Below, in pieces: positions 1 to 10,075 of a stretch of DNA of 64,000 nucleotides. Source of the DNA: Charina bottae (taxonomy: Eukaryota; Chordata; Lepidosauria; Squamata; Charinaidae); contig JALMGJ010000029.1 of assembly GCA_023362775.1 (NCBI GenBank), positions 9,033,268 to 9,097,267 of the forward strand. The letters run 5' to 3'. Below the pieces are notes generated by a model that was given only the letters and a program-made list of their open reading frames with translations, was not told where the DNA came from and did no database searches. The position numbers and the translations under genes were made by a program. How positions within the stretch are numbered: the stretch's first letter is position 1; each line of letters starts with the position of its first letter.

Positions 1-996
1 GAGTTGAGGGTTTTGAAGAGGGTTAAGAGATGTCTGGAGTGCCACTGGAGGAAGACAAAGACTGGATCTGACCGAACACAAGCTAGACCTGCTATTGAGG
101 CCTACCTTGTGGCGGTAAGAGCGGCGAAACATGAATATTTCTCCGCTCTTATTGCATCTGCTGAATGCCGCCCGATGGCCCTGTTTAAGATTACTCGATC
201 TCTTTTGGGTCAATTAGATTTGGTGTCCCACTTACAGGGCTGGAAGAAGAGTTCTCTGAGCATCTGCAGGATAAAATCATAAAATCATGCCCTCGTCATC
301 TCCCATATAGACTATTGCAATGTGCTGTACATGGGGTTACCCTTGGAGAGTATCCAGAAGCTTCAGCTGGTCCAGAAAGCAGCCGCACGGGCAGTCCTTA
401 GTGCCCTAAGATTAATGTGACATGTGACACCACTGCTGCACAAGCTGCATTGGGTTCCAGTTTGCTTCTGGGTCCAATTGTTGGTTATCACCAGTTTGCT
501 TCTGGGTCCAATGTGTTGGTTATCACCTTTAAAGCCCTACATGGCATAGGACCAGGTTACCTGAGGGACCATTTCATCCCCATAACATCGACCCACCCCA
601 CCTGGTCATACAGAAAGGGCATGCTATGGACCCCGTCGACAAAAGAATTTCATTTGGTGGGGTCCAGGAGGTGGGTCTTCTCTGCAGTAGCACCTGCCCT
701 TTGGAATATCCTGCCCCCAAAGGTGGGCCCCTTCACTCCTGGCCTTCCGGAAGAGTCTGAAGACCTGGCTCTGCTGCCTTGCTTGGGATGGGGGGGGTGA
801 CAGTTCCTCCTGGGGGTGGCTTGCGCCATAGAGCCCTCCCTACTGAATAAGATCTCACCATCATTGGATTTCATATTTATTTATTGCTATTTATAGTGCT
901 GATTGTAATTTTATCTTTTATGGATTTAATTGCGATTTTATTGTAAACCGCCCAGAGTCCCCCTTTGGGGGAGATGGGCAGTGATATAAATATAAA
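1..996 (+). mobile_element. L2-like LINE fragment with internal deletion
   Basis: A non-LTR retrotransposon remnant inside a CACNA2D1 intron. Bases 4-275 encode the linker between endonuclease and reverse transcriptase (for example YLVAVRAAKHEYFSALIASA, then LEEEFSEHLQDKI in a second frame), typical of L2/CR1-group ORF2. From about 285 the sequence jumps to the C-terminal part of the same ORF (DYCNVLYMGLPLESIQKLQ, later KALHGIGPGYLRDH), so the polymerase core is missing. The junction is a direct repeat of ATAAAATCAT. A 34-bp tandem duplication lies at 457-490/491-526. The 3' end (about 945-996) is the squamate L2 tail, with a CCGCCCAGAGTC...GATGGGC hairpin running into the microsatellite. Stops and frameshifts make it a dead copy. 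The family name rests on remembered ORF2 motifs. Confidence 0.85.
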
Positions 997-1016
997 TAGA
1001 TAGATGATAGATAGAT

Positions 1017-1095
<79 letters not shown>
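997..1095. repeat. GATA/GACA compound microsatellite
   Basis: About 60 bp of (GATA)n followed by about 40 bp of (GACA)n, directly attached to the A/T-rich tail of the L2 copy, so it probably grew from that tail. GATA/GACA repeats are the Bkm-type simple repeats known from snakes. Confidence 0.97.
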
Positions 1096-1449
1096 CTTAT
1101 TACAGAATGTTGGGGAATAGAAGGTATGAGAGATGCATTACTTAGGGCCTGAAGGTAGCCATATCTCTTGGAAAGGGTCAGCATGTCATGATGCTTCTCA
1201 TAGGTTTGCAGCTGAAACAGAGTGGTCCCAGTTGCTTCATGGACACTCTTCCAAATGCTTGGTACTTTTAGAAATAACTGTACACAATCATGGCTATTGC
1301 AGCTATTCCAAACTGATTTGCATTAACCTTTTGGAATTTTAATCAGCAAGTTGATCATCTGATGCTCAGATTGACTGGTAGAATGAGGGCAGATTCATTT
1401 CTTACATCTCAGCATTAAGTGTTGGGTGTTATTTTGCTTTTCTTCTCAG

Positions 1450-1562
1450 GCTTTTTCATGCAGAGAAAATTTCCAACACAAATTTGGTTTTCATCATGAG
1501 TGACAGTAAAGAATTGTGCCATCACTGTGATGCAAGGCCACTGATGCAAGCAGAGAAACCTG
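1450..1562 (+). CDS. CACNA2D1: CACNA2D1 exon (third from last): delta peptide
   Basis: Coding exon of the alpha2delta-1 auxiliary subunit of voltage-gated calcium channels. The protein is cleaved into alpha2 and delta, held together by disulfides, and acts on the outer face of the plasma membrane. The 113-nt exon starts with one base of a split Arg codon after a strong acceptor (CTTTTCTTCTCAG) and ends with the first base of a split Asp codon. It encodes [16 protein letters not shown], then [20 protein letters not shown], which aligns throughout with the mammalian protein (remembered FHGEKLMNTNLIFIM and LLIQAEQT). The two Cys fall in the CPC region of mammals; here they are spaced C-H-H-C. 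The downstream splice site is not GT but ATATCCTTT. The previous exon lies left of the window. The assignment rests on recall of the mammalian protein and on three exons in the right order and phase. Confidence 0.95.
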
Positions 1563-1668
1563 ATATCCTTTCCAGCTTAACTTGAGACTGGATTTGTACT
1601 TGCTTACAAAAGAACATTGGAAACAGCTGAAGAACCTGATTCTAAACTAAAACCTGGACCTGTAGTAG

Positions 1669-1677
1669 TTTTGTGTT

Positions 1678-1716
<39 letters not shown>
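1669..1716. repeat. (GT)n microsatellite
   Basis: Two TTTGTG units followed by about 16 uninterrupted GT dinucleotides. Confidence 0.95.
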
Positions 1717-1717
<1 letters not shown>

Positions 1718-1786
1718 GGATGTTATGTTATTCCATACCAGCATCCTGTCTATATGATCTTAATATGTACATTACCATTGACTAAT

Positions 1787-1860
1787 TGATTGATTATGTT
1801 CCATCAAGTCAGTATTGACTTTTAGCAAGCACACAGATAGACCTCCAGGATAAAACAACT
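1787..1860 (-). mobile_element. RTE-like 3' end fragment
   Basis: The sequence CATCAAGTCAGTATTGACTT followed by TTAGCAAGCACACAGATAGA resembles, reversed, the 3' end of the RTE-like element at 57345-57620 (GTAGTCACTAAGAGTCAACT). It is short and diverged, and could also be the matching tail of an RTE-mobilised SINE. Confidence 0.5.
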
Positions 1861-2454
1861 GTAGCTTTAGAACAATATAAAACCAGTTACGACATTTACT
1901 CTTTCCATATATAACAATTCTTGCCTGTCTCACTTCTTAGGATAACTCAGCATTATAGTATCATATCCTGAACTCATGTCCAGTGTATCCTCCATACCAT
2001 CACATTTTTTCCTTGGTCTTTTAGTCCCAATCCTTTTCCTGCACACATTACGACAATTCACATATATGCCTTCTACTACAGGATAATAAAGGAAAAGAAG
2101 GGTATGTGACACAGATCCACAGCCCCCATAAGCCCTCTTGAACTAAATGAGATATACTTCTAAGATGTCTTGAATACAAGTCCAGCCTTACCACAGCGGT
2201 AGAGGGCATCAGATGGTAGAGCTGAAGACGAAACAGATTGCTTGCCCCAAAGCTAGTCACCAAAGTTGAATGGTGTTGTCATCAAAATGGAAATGTTTAA
2301 TTGAAGCTACCTGATTAGTTAGCTACTGAGCCTGGAATGGGGTGTACCATCTTGTTCTTTGCTCAGATAGCAAAATGTCTTTTCCTCCTCTTAACATAAC
2401 TGTGCTATACAAGTAGAGAGGAGAATTCTGTTGTGTTCCTTAATCAATGTTTAG

Positions 2455-2534
2455 ATGAAGGACCTAATCCATGTGAAATGGTTCAACACCCCAGGTACAG
2501 AAAAGGACCGGATGCCTGCTTTGATGATGCTAAA
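2455..2534 (+). CDS. CACNA2D1: CACNA2D1 exon (second from last): delta peptide
   Basis: An 80-nt coding exon. It begins with the last two bases of a split Asp codon and ends on a codon boundary before a consensus GTAAGT donor (2535-2540). It encodes [10 protein letters not shown] and [16 protein letters not shown], matching the mammalian delta peptide (remembered [24 protein letters not shown]) nearly residue for residue. Both Cys are conserved. This is the extracellular juxtamembrane end of delta, just before the GPI-attachment tail. The acceptor is the U12-type site described separately. Relative to mammals one residue seems to be missing between the CFD motif and TDCGG. Confidence 0.96.
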
Positions 2535-2575
2535 GTAAGTCTCATCTTCTGAAAAAGTGGCTTCTTAGACGTAAA

Positions 2576-2576
2576 A

Positions 2577-2608
<32 letters not shown>

Positions 2609-2632
2609 ATTGTCTCCCTCCCTCCCTCCCTC
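2576..2632. repeat. (TC)n and (CCCT)n simple repeat
   Basis: About 30 bp of TC dinucleotides, then four CCCT units, just downstream of the exon donor. Confidence 0.95.
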
Positions 2633-4308
2633 AGAATAGTTTGCATCTTGAATTTACTCTCTCTCTCATTAAATGTACTGTTCGCTCCAGATCAGAGCTG
2701 TTCTAATGCAAATGTTCTCACAATTAACATAAAATTAACAGCTGCTTTTTCTGAGTTGCCTTTCCTATAATGACTGTGCTTTCACACATGATTCCTATCT
2801 TGAAAAAATAGGACAGTCTGTGCTGGCTTTCTCTACACAGTCATGGCAATTTTCCATAGTATCTTCAGAATCCTTGAAAAGTGGCCTTTCAAATCCTGTG
2901 GTTTTTTTCCTTCTGGCTCATAGGCATACTACATTTTCCCTGTTCCAACACATTGTGGCACATTGAGATGTAGAGAATATTGCTTCTCTGTTTCAAACAG
3001 GATTCATTGTAAAGGGATGGTTCATTAGCACAATGACACAGATAAAATTATTTAATTTTGCTCATGCTATGAAGTGCCCAGAATATTAAAAATGTTTGTG
3101 TCCTCACAATTGCTGTGATTTAGTAAAACAACTTATGAACAAATATTTAACTCTGACATCCACACACGCACACTCTATTGTTTAAACAGCCTGAAAAGAT
3201 CCAAGCTAGACAGATAGCAATAAAAGAGACTGTACACACAAACAGAGATATGTACATATGTTAAAATATCACATACTGTAACACAAATATTATCTTGACT
3301 TTCCTGTTAAAAAGTAATGTCTCCATAGAGTTTCAGATAAGCTGCTTACAGAACATGCTATTCATGAAAACCCTTGATTTAAAGAATTGTTTAGCAGTGT
3401 CTTGTTTTTTAGATGGTACACATAGTCCTTGTGAAATAAAAGTTTTCTCTCTTTATTTGCTCTGGAAAAAATGCACAACATCCCACTTTGGATATAGTCT
3501 TAACTCTAAAAAGAGAGTTTCCTCATGCCAAAGTTTCACAATCCGAGATCTGTGTTATAATGTACATTTTTTTAGGTTGCAACAAACATGCATGAATTAT
3601 GCATGCATTGGTCAATGCATGCACACATATCCAAACACATTCAGTCTCAGATCATGTTCTTCATCAGGAGGACATTAGAACAACAGGTTTTAGTAGTGAA
3701 AATGTTTCCATATGAGAACATCTGCTTTGTTGCAAACAATGGGAAGGACTCAGAAATGTTTGATGATCTCCATGATCTACTAACACTGGATATTTGTGTG
3801 TGAATGTACAAAGGACTCTTGCTTATTAGCTTGATGTGCTTTTCTGTGTGTTAGTCATGTAATGGTAACACTTCGATACTTTTGGTTAAGTTTCCTTTGC
3901 AAGTCTCCCTGTGAAATTCTTTGCTCTTTGCTTTTCACATTAACTCTGCTATCAGCCAGCAAACTGCATGAAATTTCATCTTGTGTGTGTTTCTTTCTGT
4001 GTTTTCTTTCCTTTCCTCTACTTGCTACTTTGCCCGTTATTAATAGGATCAGCCTCTATGCACAACGAACTTCGCAACTGCCATGATGCCCACTTCTATC
4101 TTCATTTTTCTGCAAGTTTTCATGTGGTGTGGATGGTCAGTTACTTTCTCTAATTTTGTGTTTTATTTCATTTTTTCTCAAAGTTTAGCAGTTTTTTGCA
4201 CATCATTAGAGCAAGGATGTGGAGGGAACTAATTGATTATATTATGAAAGGGATGACTGACACATAGAACTTGGTTTCTTCCAGAAAAAGGTTGGGAGCT
4301 GATTACAT

Positions 4309-4341
4309 CCCTCCCTTCCATCCTCCCTCCCTCCCTCCCTT
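4309..4341. repeat. (CCCT)n simple repeat
   Basis: A short pyrimidine tract of CCCT/TCCT units. Confidence 0.9.
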
Positions 4342-4682
4342 TGAAATTCATTGGTTACTTGGATTTTTTTTTTATGTCATGGATAGTAATTCACTTGATT
4401 CAGCTATTTGTTTCTTCCAATGTTAAGCCATTCCAATCTCTCCCAAGGGCTATTGGGTATAACCACGCTAGAACTTCTATTCCCATTTCATTGTTGTAGT
4501 AGATCTTTAATTTTCACATGGAAGGGATGGACCATAATTCAAGGAAGGAACACAGACTTTACATGGTCAAGGTACCTCATCCAGTTTTTAGTAAGGTTCT
4601 GAAGAAGCCAAGTCAAGAAAGATCTCCTTTCCAGACTCTGGATTTCTGGTTGTCAATTTAGATAGTATTTGACTAGATAGAC

Positions 4683-4895
4683 CAGGGCTTTCCAAAGTGC
4701 CGCCGCTGGCGACACACCAGCGGCAGCGGCGGCGGCGCGGGGGTGTGCGGCGGGGCGTGCGTGCACGGCGGCGGCGGCAGCCTCCGCTAAAACACGGAAG
4801 CACTGATCCCGCACCGCCACGCACGTGCGCGCCGCCGCTTCCGGGTGGTGTGGCGACACACTTTTGTGTCGCGACACACAGTTTGGAAAGCTCTG
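4683..4895 (+). mobile_element. GC-rich hAT-type MITE (copy A)
   Basis: A 213-bp element with terminal inverted repeats CAGGGCTTTCCAAA and TTTGGAAAGCTCTG and an exact 8-bp target duplication AGATAGAC (4675-4682 and 4896-4903), the hAT signature. The interior is very GC-rich with CGG-type runs and CpGs, unlike all neighbouring DNA. The right end (GTGTCGCGACACACAGTTTGG) matches copies B-D at 23083, 40070 and 60625. No transposase is encoded. Confidence 0.92.
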
Positions 4896-5164
4896 AGATA
4901 GACTGTTGGTCTGGCTCTTCTTCTTGTTACTATTATGCATCCATATACATGTCCCTGAATTTATGCAGACAATATGGGTGTGTAAATCAGACAAAATCTA
5001 ATTTAAGGATTTGAGCCAATATAATTAGAATTTGCATTTCAATTCAAAGAGTTGTGTTTAGTCAGTTAGAATTTGTGGTTTGAACATCATTCAAAAGGCT
5101 GATTCAAATGAGCTGTCCTTGAATCAAAACTTTGCATAGCCCAAGTAGACAATACTCTTAGAGA

Positions 5165-5475
5165 CTGGGTGATTTGTAGAACTAATACTGTTTACCACAC
5201 ACCCCCAATCACCACAATAAACCCTCTCCTAATCTCTTGTAAATGACCCACAGAAGACACACATCCTCTCAGCAGATATAAACACCAGCAGGAAGACACA
5301 CCCTCCACATGGGCACAGAGAATCTTCTAGCTGTGCTCCTGTCCTCTGAAGATGCCAGCCACAGTGACTGGCGAAACGTTAGGAACCAAAACTGCCAGAA
5401 CACGGCCACACAGCCCAGAAATCCCACAACAACCATAGGATTCCGGCCGTGAAAGCCTTCGACTATACATTAATA
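5165..5475 (+). mobile_element. Penelope-like element 3' fragment
   Basis: The segment contains the phrase CTGAAGATGCC...GGCGAAACGTT, followed by a conserved block (AGAACACGGCCACACAGCCC) and an end TTCCGGCCGTGAAAGCCTTC. I recognise this as a common sauropsid interspersed repeat; assignment to Penelope-like elements rests on the hammerhead motif it carries. No coding sequence is left. The left limit is uncertain. Confidence 0.6.
5342..5384 (+). ncRNA. Hammerhead ribozyme motif (type I, minimal)
   Basis: Core CTGAAGA (5346-5352) fits CUGANGA. Stem II is GCCAG/CTGGC (5354-5358 with 5368-5372) with a 9-nt loop and one unpaired T at 5353. GAAAC follows at 5373-5377, then GTT (5378-5380) as the cleavage triplet. 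Stem I is TCCT (5342-5345) with AGGA (5381-5384). Stem III is only the palindrome ACGT, as in Penelope-like and retrozyme hammerheads that work as dimers. Activity is not implied; GTT instead of GTC and the extra T would weaken it. Confidence 0.7.
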
Positions 5476-5932
5476 CTGTTTAATATAAAATCAGCCATTA
5501 AACCTAACAACAACAATTTAGGAATCTGAAAGAACATAATCAGTTTGAAAATAACTTGGCTTGCTTAATATCCACAAAACCCTAGCTATATATTTTCAAT
5601 TGTGGTGTCTGCTAATAGTATACAAACATGGGAATCAACAGAATTTCTTGAATCAAGTAAATCATAAGAGAAGTAAGTAAATCATAAGAGAAGTAAACTG
5701 ATTTTATATCTCTATAAAAATAATGTACAAATGATTATGAGGAAGTGTTTCTGTCACATCACTTCCATATAGATAGACTCAAAGGCCAGGGCACTCCTTT
5801 AAATTTGTCTTCCATGATTGCAGGTTCAAACAATTAAGCCACAGGGGTGGGTGATGGTGGTGGAAAACCTTCTGTATTTTGGAATATGTACCATTGTTCA
5901 AGATTGTTGGAAGCACAACAGGAGTATTTCTC

Positions 5933-6098
5933 AATCAATCAACAGTTTATTGCGGTCTTGGACCAGTACAAGGATAATACTCTGTAAAAGAATACATGGT
6001 CTATCTCAAAGTGATAACAGCATAGAATAAAATATAAAGTTAAAAGTTAAAATTAAATTAAAATACATTTATAAGCTATCTAGCTAAACTCTATAGGT
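5933..6098 (-). mobile_element. Short 5'-truncated LINE (hairpin-tail family)
   Basis: Read on the minus strand, its end is TTGTACTGGTCCAAGACCGC then AATAAAC and TGAT units. It is flanked by a 9-bp duplication GTATTTCTC (5924-5932 and 6099-6107). Related copies lie at 32281, 40961 and 61118. Confidence 0.75.
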
Positions 6099-7215
6099 GT
6101 ATTTCTCTTTGTTATTTTGTAAGGTCATAATAAATATAAAGATAACATATCATTTGAACACTGTAGAAATGCATATGACTTGGAATGGAGACCATGCCCC
6201 ATATGTTATCTTAAACCTTTTTTGGGCTGGTTGACCCATTAGGAATGTTAAGGAGTGTTGTTACAAAATTGGGGGTAGTTTGCCCATTTGCAATATCCCT
6301 GCTGTGGTTGATGTCACTAGTTGCAAAATAATCATTTGCCAGAAGATAAATTGGCAAAGTTTCTCCCTTAGTTTTTCTAGCCCCATAGGATGCTACTGTA
6401 CCTAACTCCTCCAGCTTATCTTCACAGTTCCCTCAGCCCAGGAGTTAGGCACAGGTCCAAGCAAAACATAAGCTGTGGACATCTTCCACATTTATTTTCT
6501 GAGAGGCCCTATGGGGTCTAGAACCATTCTTGAAAATGCTGGCGCTTTGCTTGCTTTATGCCAGATGGCTGTTTATATTAAACCAAAGAATAATAGCTTA
6601 AGTCATATAGGACAGAGAGCATGAAGGGCACAAAGTCAAGTCCCTGTAGGACTAGCACTTTGGAGATTCCATGGTATGAAGCAGCCTTCCACTCTGGGAT
6701 TTAGATTTTTCTATTATAAGTGCATAATTTCCAGCCACAATTACCAGCCAGAGGTCCTTGTAACATCAAGTCCATCTCCAGAACTCATTTTATGCTTTTA
6801 CACGCCACCACAATTGGATTCTCTGCCAAATTCTCTGTGGGATGTCAGAAGGCTTATGAATAGATCAGCACATGGCAGCTTCCACTGAAAAGGATGAAAG
6901 GTTATACATTTCTATATTGTGTTTTATTGTACATTTCCCAAGGAAAAATCAAGTCTATTGACTACAGGTTCCTAGGCAGATCACCCACCTGGTTAGTCAC
7001 CAGACTCCTGCAAATAATGCTTTGGGATTGTTAAAAATGCAGGATATAATTTTTTAAAAATGAAATATATATTTTACATATTAATAAAACACTGATAAAT
7101 AAAACTTCATCAGTTATCAGTCCTAGCTGATAACATTTCAGAGTGTCTTGTATATAGACCCTCACATAAAGAAGATTTGTTTATAGCATGCATCAGAAGT
7201 AGAATGAAGACAGGT

Positions 7216-7230
7216 GTGTGTGTGTGTGTG

Positions 7231-7262
<32 letters not shown>

Positions 7263-7266
7263 TGTA
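7216..7266. repeat. (GT)n(TC)n(GT)n microsatellite
   Basis: Three dinucleotide blocks in a row, GT-TC-GT. Confidence 0.95.
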
Positions 7267-7497
7267 AAAAATCTCACAGAAATTCTGTGCAACTCTGGAT
7301 CCACAAGAGAACTGATAGCATTAATACCATCAGAATGATTATTGTCTGCTCCTCTCAATATACTTCTGGGAAGTTAGGTTATATTCAAAACTGGATATCG
7401 AGTTGGTAATTCACAACTGATCCACAACTACTTATTTACCTAGGATACTTTATAAAGTTCAACAGCCAAGGACGTTATAGTAAAGAATTTTAATTTT

Positions 7498-8425
7498 CTA
7501 GCAGTTCTGTTCTAGAGAAGAATCATACCTTTGACCCAAACCAGTGAGGACATTTCTAGAACAGTCTGCCTTTATTCTGGCCTTATTGACCTGCAATATC
7601 ACTAGAGGGAGACATCTCTCTCTAAGAGCTTCTAATACATAAAGGTAAAAAATGGCTTGCTGCATGTCTATATTAAGAAAGATTGCATCATTGCACTTAA
7701 TTATTTTCAGATATATTTTAGATATCTGATATTCATTTGTAATGATATAGAGTTCCTTTAATCCATGAAAAGACAAGTTGGTAATTTCTGGCATTGGTTT
7801 ACCTTCATAACCATAAATACATTCACTCCTAGCTAGCTGGCTTTTAGATATTTTACGCTGTATTCCAAGTGTATCCATAATCAAGAAGAATATTGTCCTT
7901 CTGTATTGTCAGCAAATAACAAAGGCAAAATTTAGCTGACCTGATCTTTTTCTTCACTTGGATGCTAGCTGTAGATACCACTTCACCTTCCTTATTATAC
8001 TCAGTCAATATACCTGAATTCCAAGGTTTGTTTAACTTGATTGAGAGTGAGTTGAGCTTCGATGGAGATAGGAAAGGCAAGGAGAAGTGGAGTAATTAGG
8101 TTTCTGCATCTCAAACTTTGCCCTGCTCTGGAACCTGTGTGCAAACCCAACTTAGCTCATGAATATCATCATCTTCAGATCCTTTATGTATGTTATGTTT
8201 GTATGTATTTTCTACTGATATAAATCTCTGAACCAAAATGTAGGCTAGGTTGTCTATTACAAATATGGGCAAAACAGCCAGTAAGGAGGTCAGACTCAAA
8301 ATCCCTGTCTCATTGCGTTGTGCAATGTGAATATAGTCTACCATACCATACGTGGTTAAGATGCCTTTGCAAATTGACAATCCTGTGAACAGGAGGAAAT
8401 AAGAAATTGCAAAAAACATAAACAC
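7498..8425 (-). other. Cluster of unrecognised minus-strand reading frames
   Basis: Three reading frames follow one another on the minus strand: 8425-8111 (104 codons), 8080-7853 (75) and 7884-7498 (128). The first has two hydrophobic stretches (starting MFMFFAISYFLLF, and LTSLLAVLPIFVI) and an acidic KGSEDDDIHEL end, and is preceded by a pyrimidine-rich run ending TTCACAG that could be a splice acceptor. I do not recognise any family. It lies antisense in the last CACNA2D1 intron. It may be a decayed retroelement or retrocopy, or chance: AT-rich DNA yields hydrophobic frames. The composition gives no firm sign of coding. Confidence 0.25.
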
Positions 8426-8970
8426 CTAAACCCTGTGATCCATCTGTGTGATTAATGCAGAGATCCAAAATGGGAGAAAGCTTATCTTGAGTTCAAGGTT
8501 TTGGAGGATCACTGTATGAGTAGGGAAACTAATTAGGAGTCATTTGATCTTACAACAAATTCTGTTGGTAGAAGTAAAATATTGAAGCAAAAACAATACG
8601 AACATATATGTTCATCTCAGTGGACTTTTTAGCTTCTTCATATAAACAAAGGCAATCAGAGTTAGGTGCCTCCTTAACACATATAAATAAATATTTATGA
8701 GTATGATTTGCAGATACAAGTTAAAAGAATATAATTCCCTTAAAGCACCAAACCTCTCTGTGCTTCATATCACACTGCAATATGTGAAATCTGTGAATCT
8801 TCTTTGTGAAATTTGAATCTTTTGATTTACATGGAAAGTATCTGAGCCATTATCAGAAATGGGTGATGCTGGAAGCGATGGTCTCCACCTTTTCTGGAAG
8901 TTCACAATGAGTAGTGATGGGAAAAACAGTGAATGATTCTATTTTAACTGGCTCCTTGTGTTCATGGAGG

Positions 8971-9302
8971 GGTGTGGTGGCTCAGCGGGTAAAACGCCAG
9001 GCTTGTAGGTCAGAAGATTGCAAGTTCGGAGGTTCGAATCCCTAGCCCTGTGTGACGGAGTGAGCTCCCGCACTCGCCCCAGCTCTTGCCAACCTAGCAA
9101 TTCGAAAGCATGCAAATGCAAGTGGATGAATAGGTACCACTTCGGTGGGATGGTAACAGCGTTCCACGTGCGTCATGCCGGCCACATGGCCGCGGAAGCG
9201 TCTTCAGACAACGCTGGCTCTTTGGCTAACAAATGGAGATGAGCACCAGCCCCTAGAGTCGGACACGACTGCACAAATGTGCAGGGGGAACCTTTACCTT
9301 TT
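8971..9302 (+). mobile_element. tRNA-derived SINE, ACCTTT tail
   Basis: A full-length copy. The tRNA-like head has an A box (TGGCTCAGCGG, 8978-8988) and a perfect B box (GGTTCGAATCC, 9031-9041), the RNA polymerase III promoter. The body contains GGTACCACTTCGGTGGGA, and the 3' part AGTCGGACACGACTGCAC resembles the Bov-B 3' end. It ends in ACCTTTACCTT. An imperfect duplication TGTGTTCATG/TGTCTTCATG flanks it. This fits the Sauria-SINE type moved by Bov-B LINEs. Confidence 0.9.
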
Positions 9303-9779
9303 TATGTCTTCATGAGTACAGTTTCTAAATTGGTCCTTCTGTATTGATCCCAGACTTTTTATATTCACTGAGGCTACACTGAATTGCTTGCAAAACTAAT
9401 CCCCCCCCACTTTCCTTTCCTTTGTACATGATTGTGAATTGCTCCTGCTCCCTGTCTGAACCAAAGATGACCCCAGAAAAACCACATGTTTGGAGTGGGA
9501 TGTGAATGGTCATGTACCAAGTCAATAGGATGTCCCCACTGTGTGGGAAAATATGATCCACACCATAGCTAATGTAATCCATGAAAAAGGGCTTAGAAAT
9601 ATTGTCATCATGCCTTTATGGAAAGCCTCCACTCTGGAAATCTTTGCCTCACACATTCTTGATAACCCCTTGGACATCTTCGAAGAGATGGCCACGCATT
9701 TGTGTCTTACTCAAATACCTCATCTGGAGGTATTTCAATTACTGACAATCACAGAAAGGAGTAACAAGGATTCAAGAGA

Positions 9780-10075
9780 TATGTCAAATTATTACGATTA
9801 CTGTTACTATTATGTGCCTTGGGTGCAATTCCAAAACATCTGGAGCACCACTTGAACACCATCGGCATTGACAAAATCACCACCAGTCAATTTCAAAAGG
9901 CAGCTTTACTTGGAACAGCTTACATCCTGCGACAATAGCTTTAATATTATTAAACAACAACATCTGCCTATCCCAGGTCCTTGGGCATGACTGGATAGGT
10001 GGACAAAAATGCTAAATCCAGTCTAAACATCTGGCTGACTGTGCAACCAACCATAATAATAATAAGAGTTTAAAC
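9780..10075 (+). mobile_element. Non-LTR retrotransposon 3' end
   Basis: One frame from about 9818 reads LGAIPKHLEHHLNTIGIDKI then TTSQFQKAALLGTAYILRQ. I recall this motif as a C-terminal piece of a widespread non-LTR reverse transcriptase; the clade is not certain. An AT-rich UTR and an (AAT)n tail follow at about 10050-10067. Confidence 0.6.

Larger units (their letters stand above)
1563..2454 (+). other. CACNA2D1: U12-type AT-AG intron of CACNA2D1
   Basis: The 892-bp intron starts with ATATCCTTT (1563-1571), an exact match to the minor-spliceosome 5' splice-site consensus. It has TTCCTTAAT at 2436-2444, one base from the U12 branch consensus TTCCTTAAC, and ends in TTTAG at 2454, about 11 nt from the branch adenosine. 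Terminal dinucleotides are AT and AG. The split codon G|AT (Asp) restores the frame and the expected protein. There is no GT donor near the exon end that would keep the known protein sequence. Inside are a GT repeat (about 1669-1716) and a small RTE-like fragment. Confidence 0.9.

Noticed and set aside
1..1449. Further upstream CACNA2D1 exon
   Set aside because: The stretch is an L2 copy, a microsatellite and unique DNA; nothing matches the preceding part of the delta peptide.
4697..5014. GC-rich reading frames as a possible exon or CpG-island promoter
   Set aside because: The GC-rich part is fully inside a MITE with exact 8-bp target duplications.
8971..9060. Possible tRNA genes at the A/B boxes of the SINE heads
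   Set aside because: The heads continue into SINE bodies and lack a closed acceptor stem; they are SINE promoters, not tRNAs.
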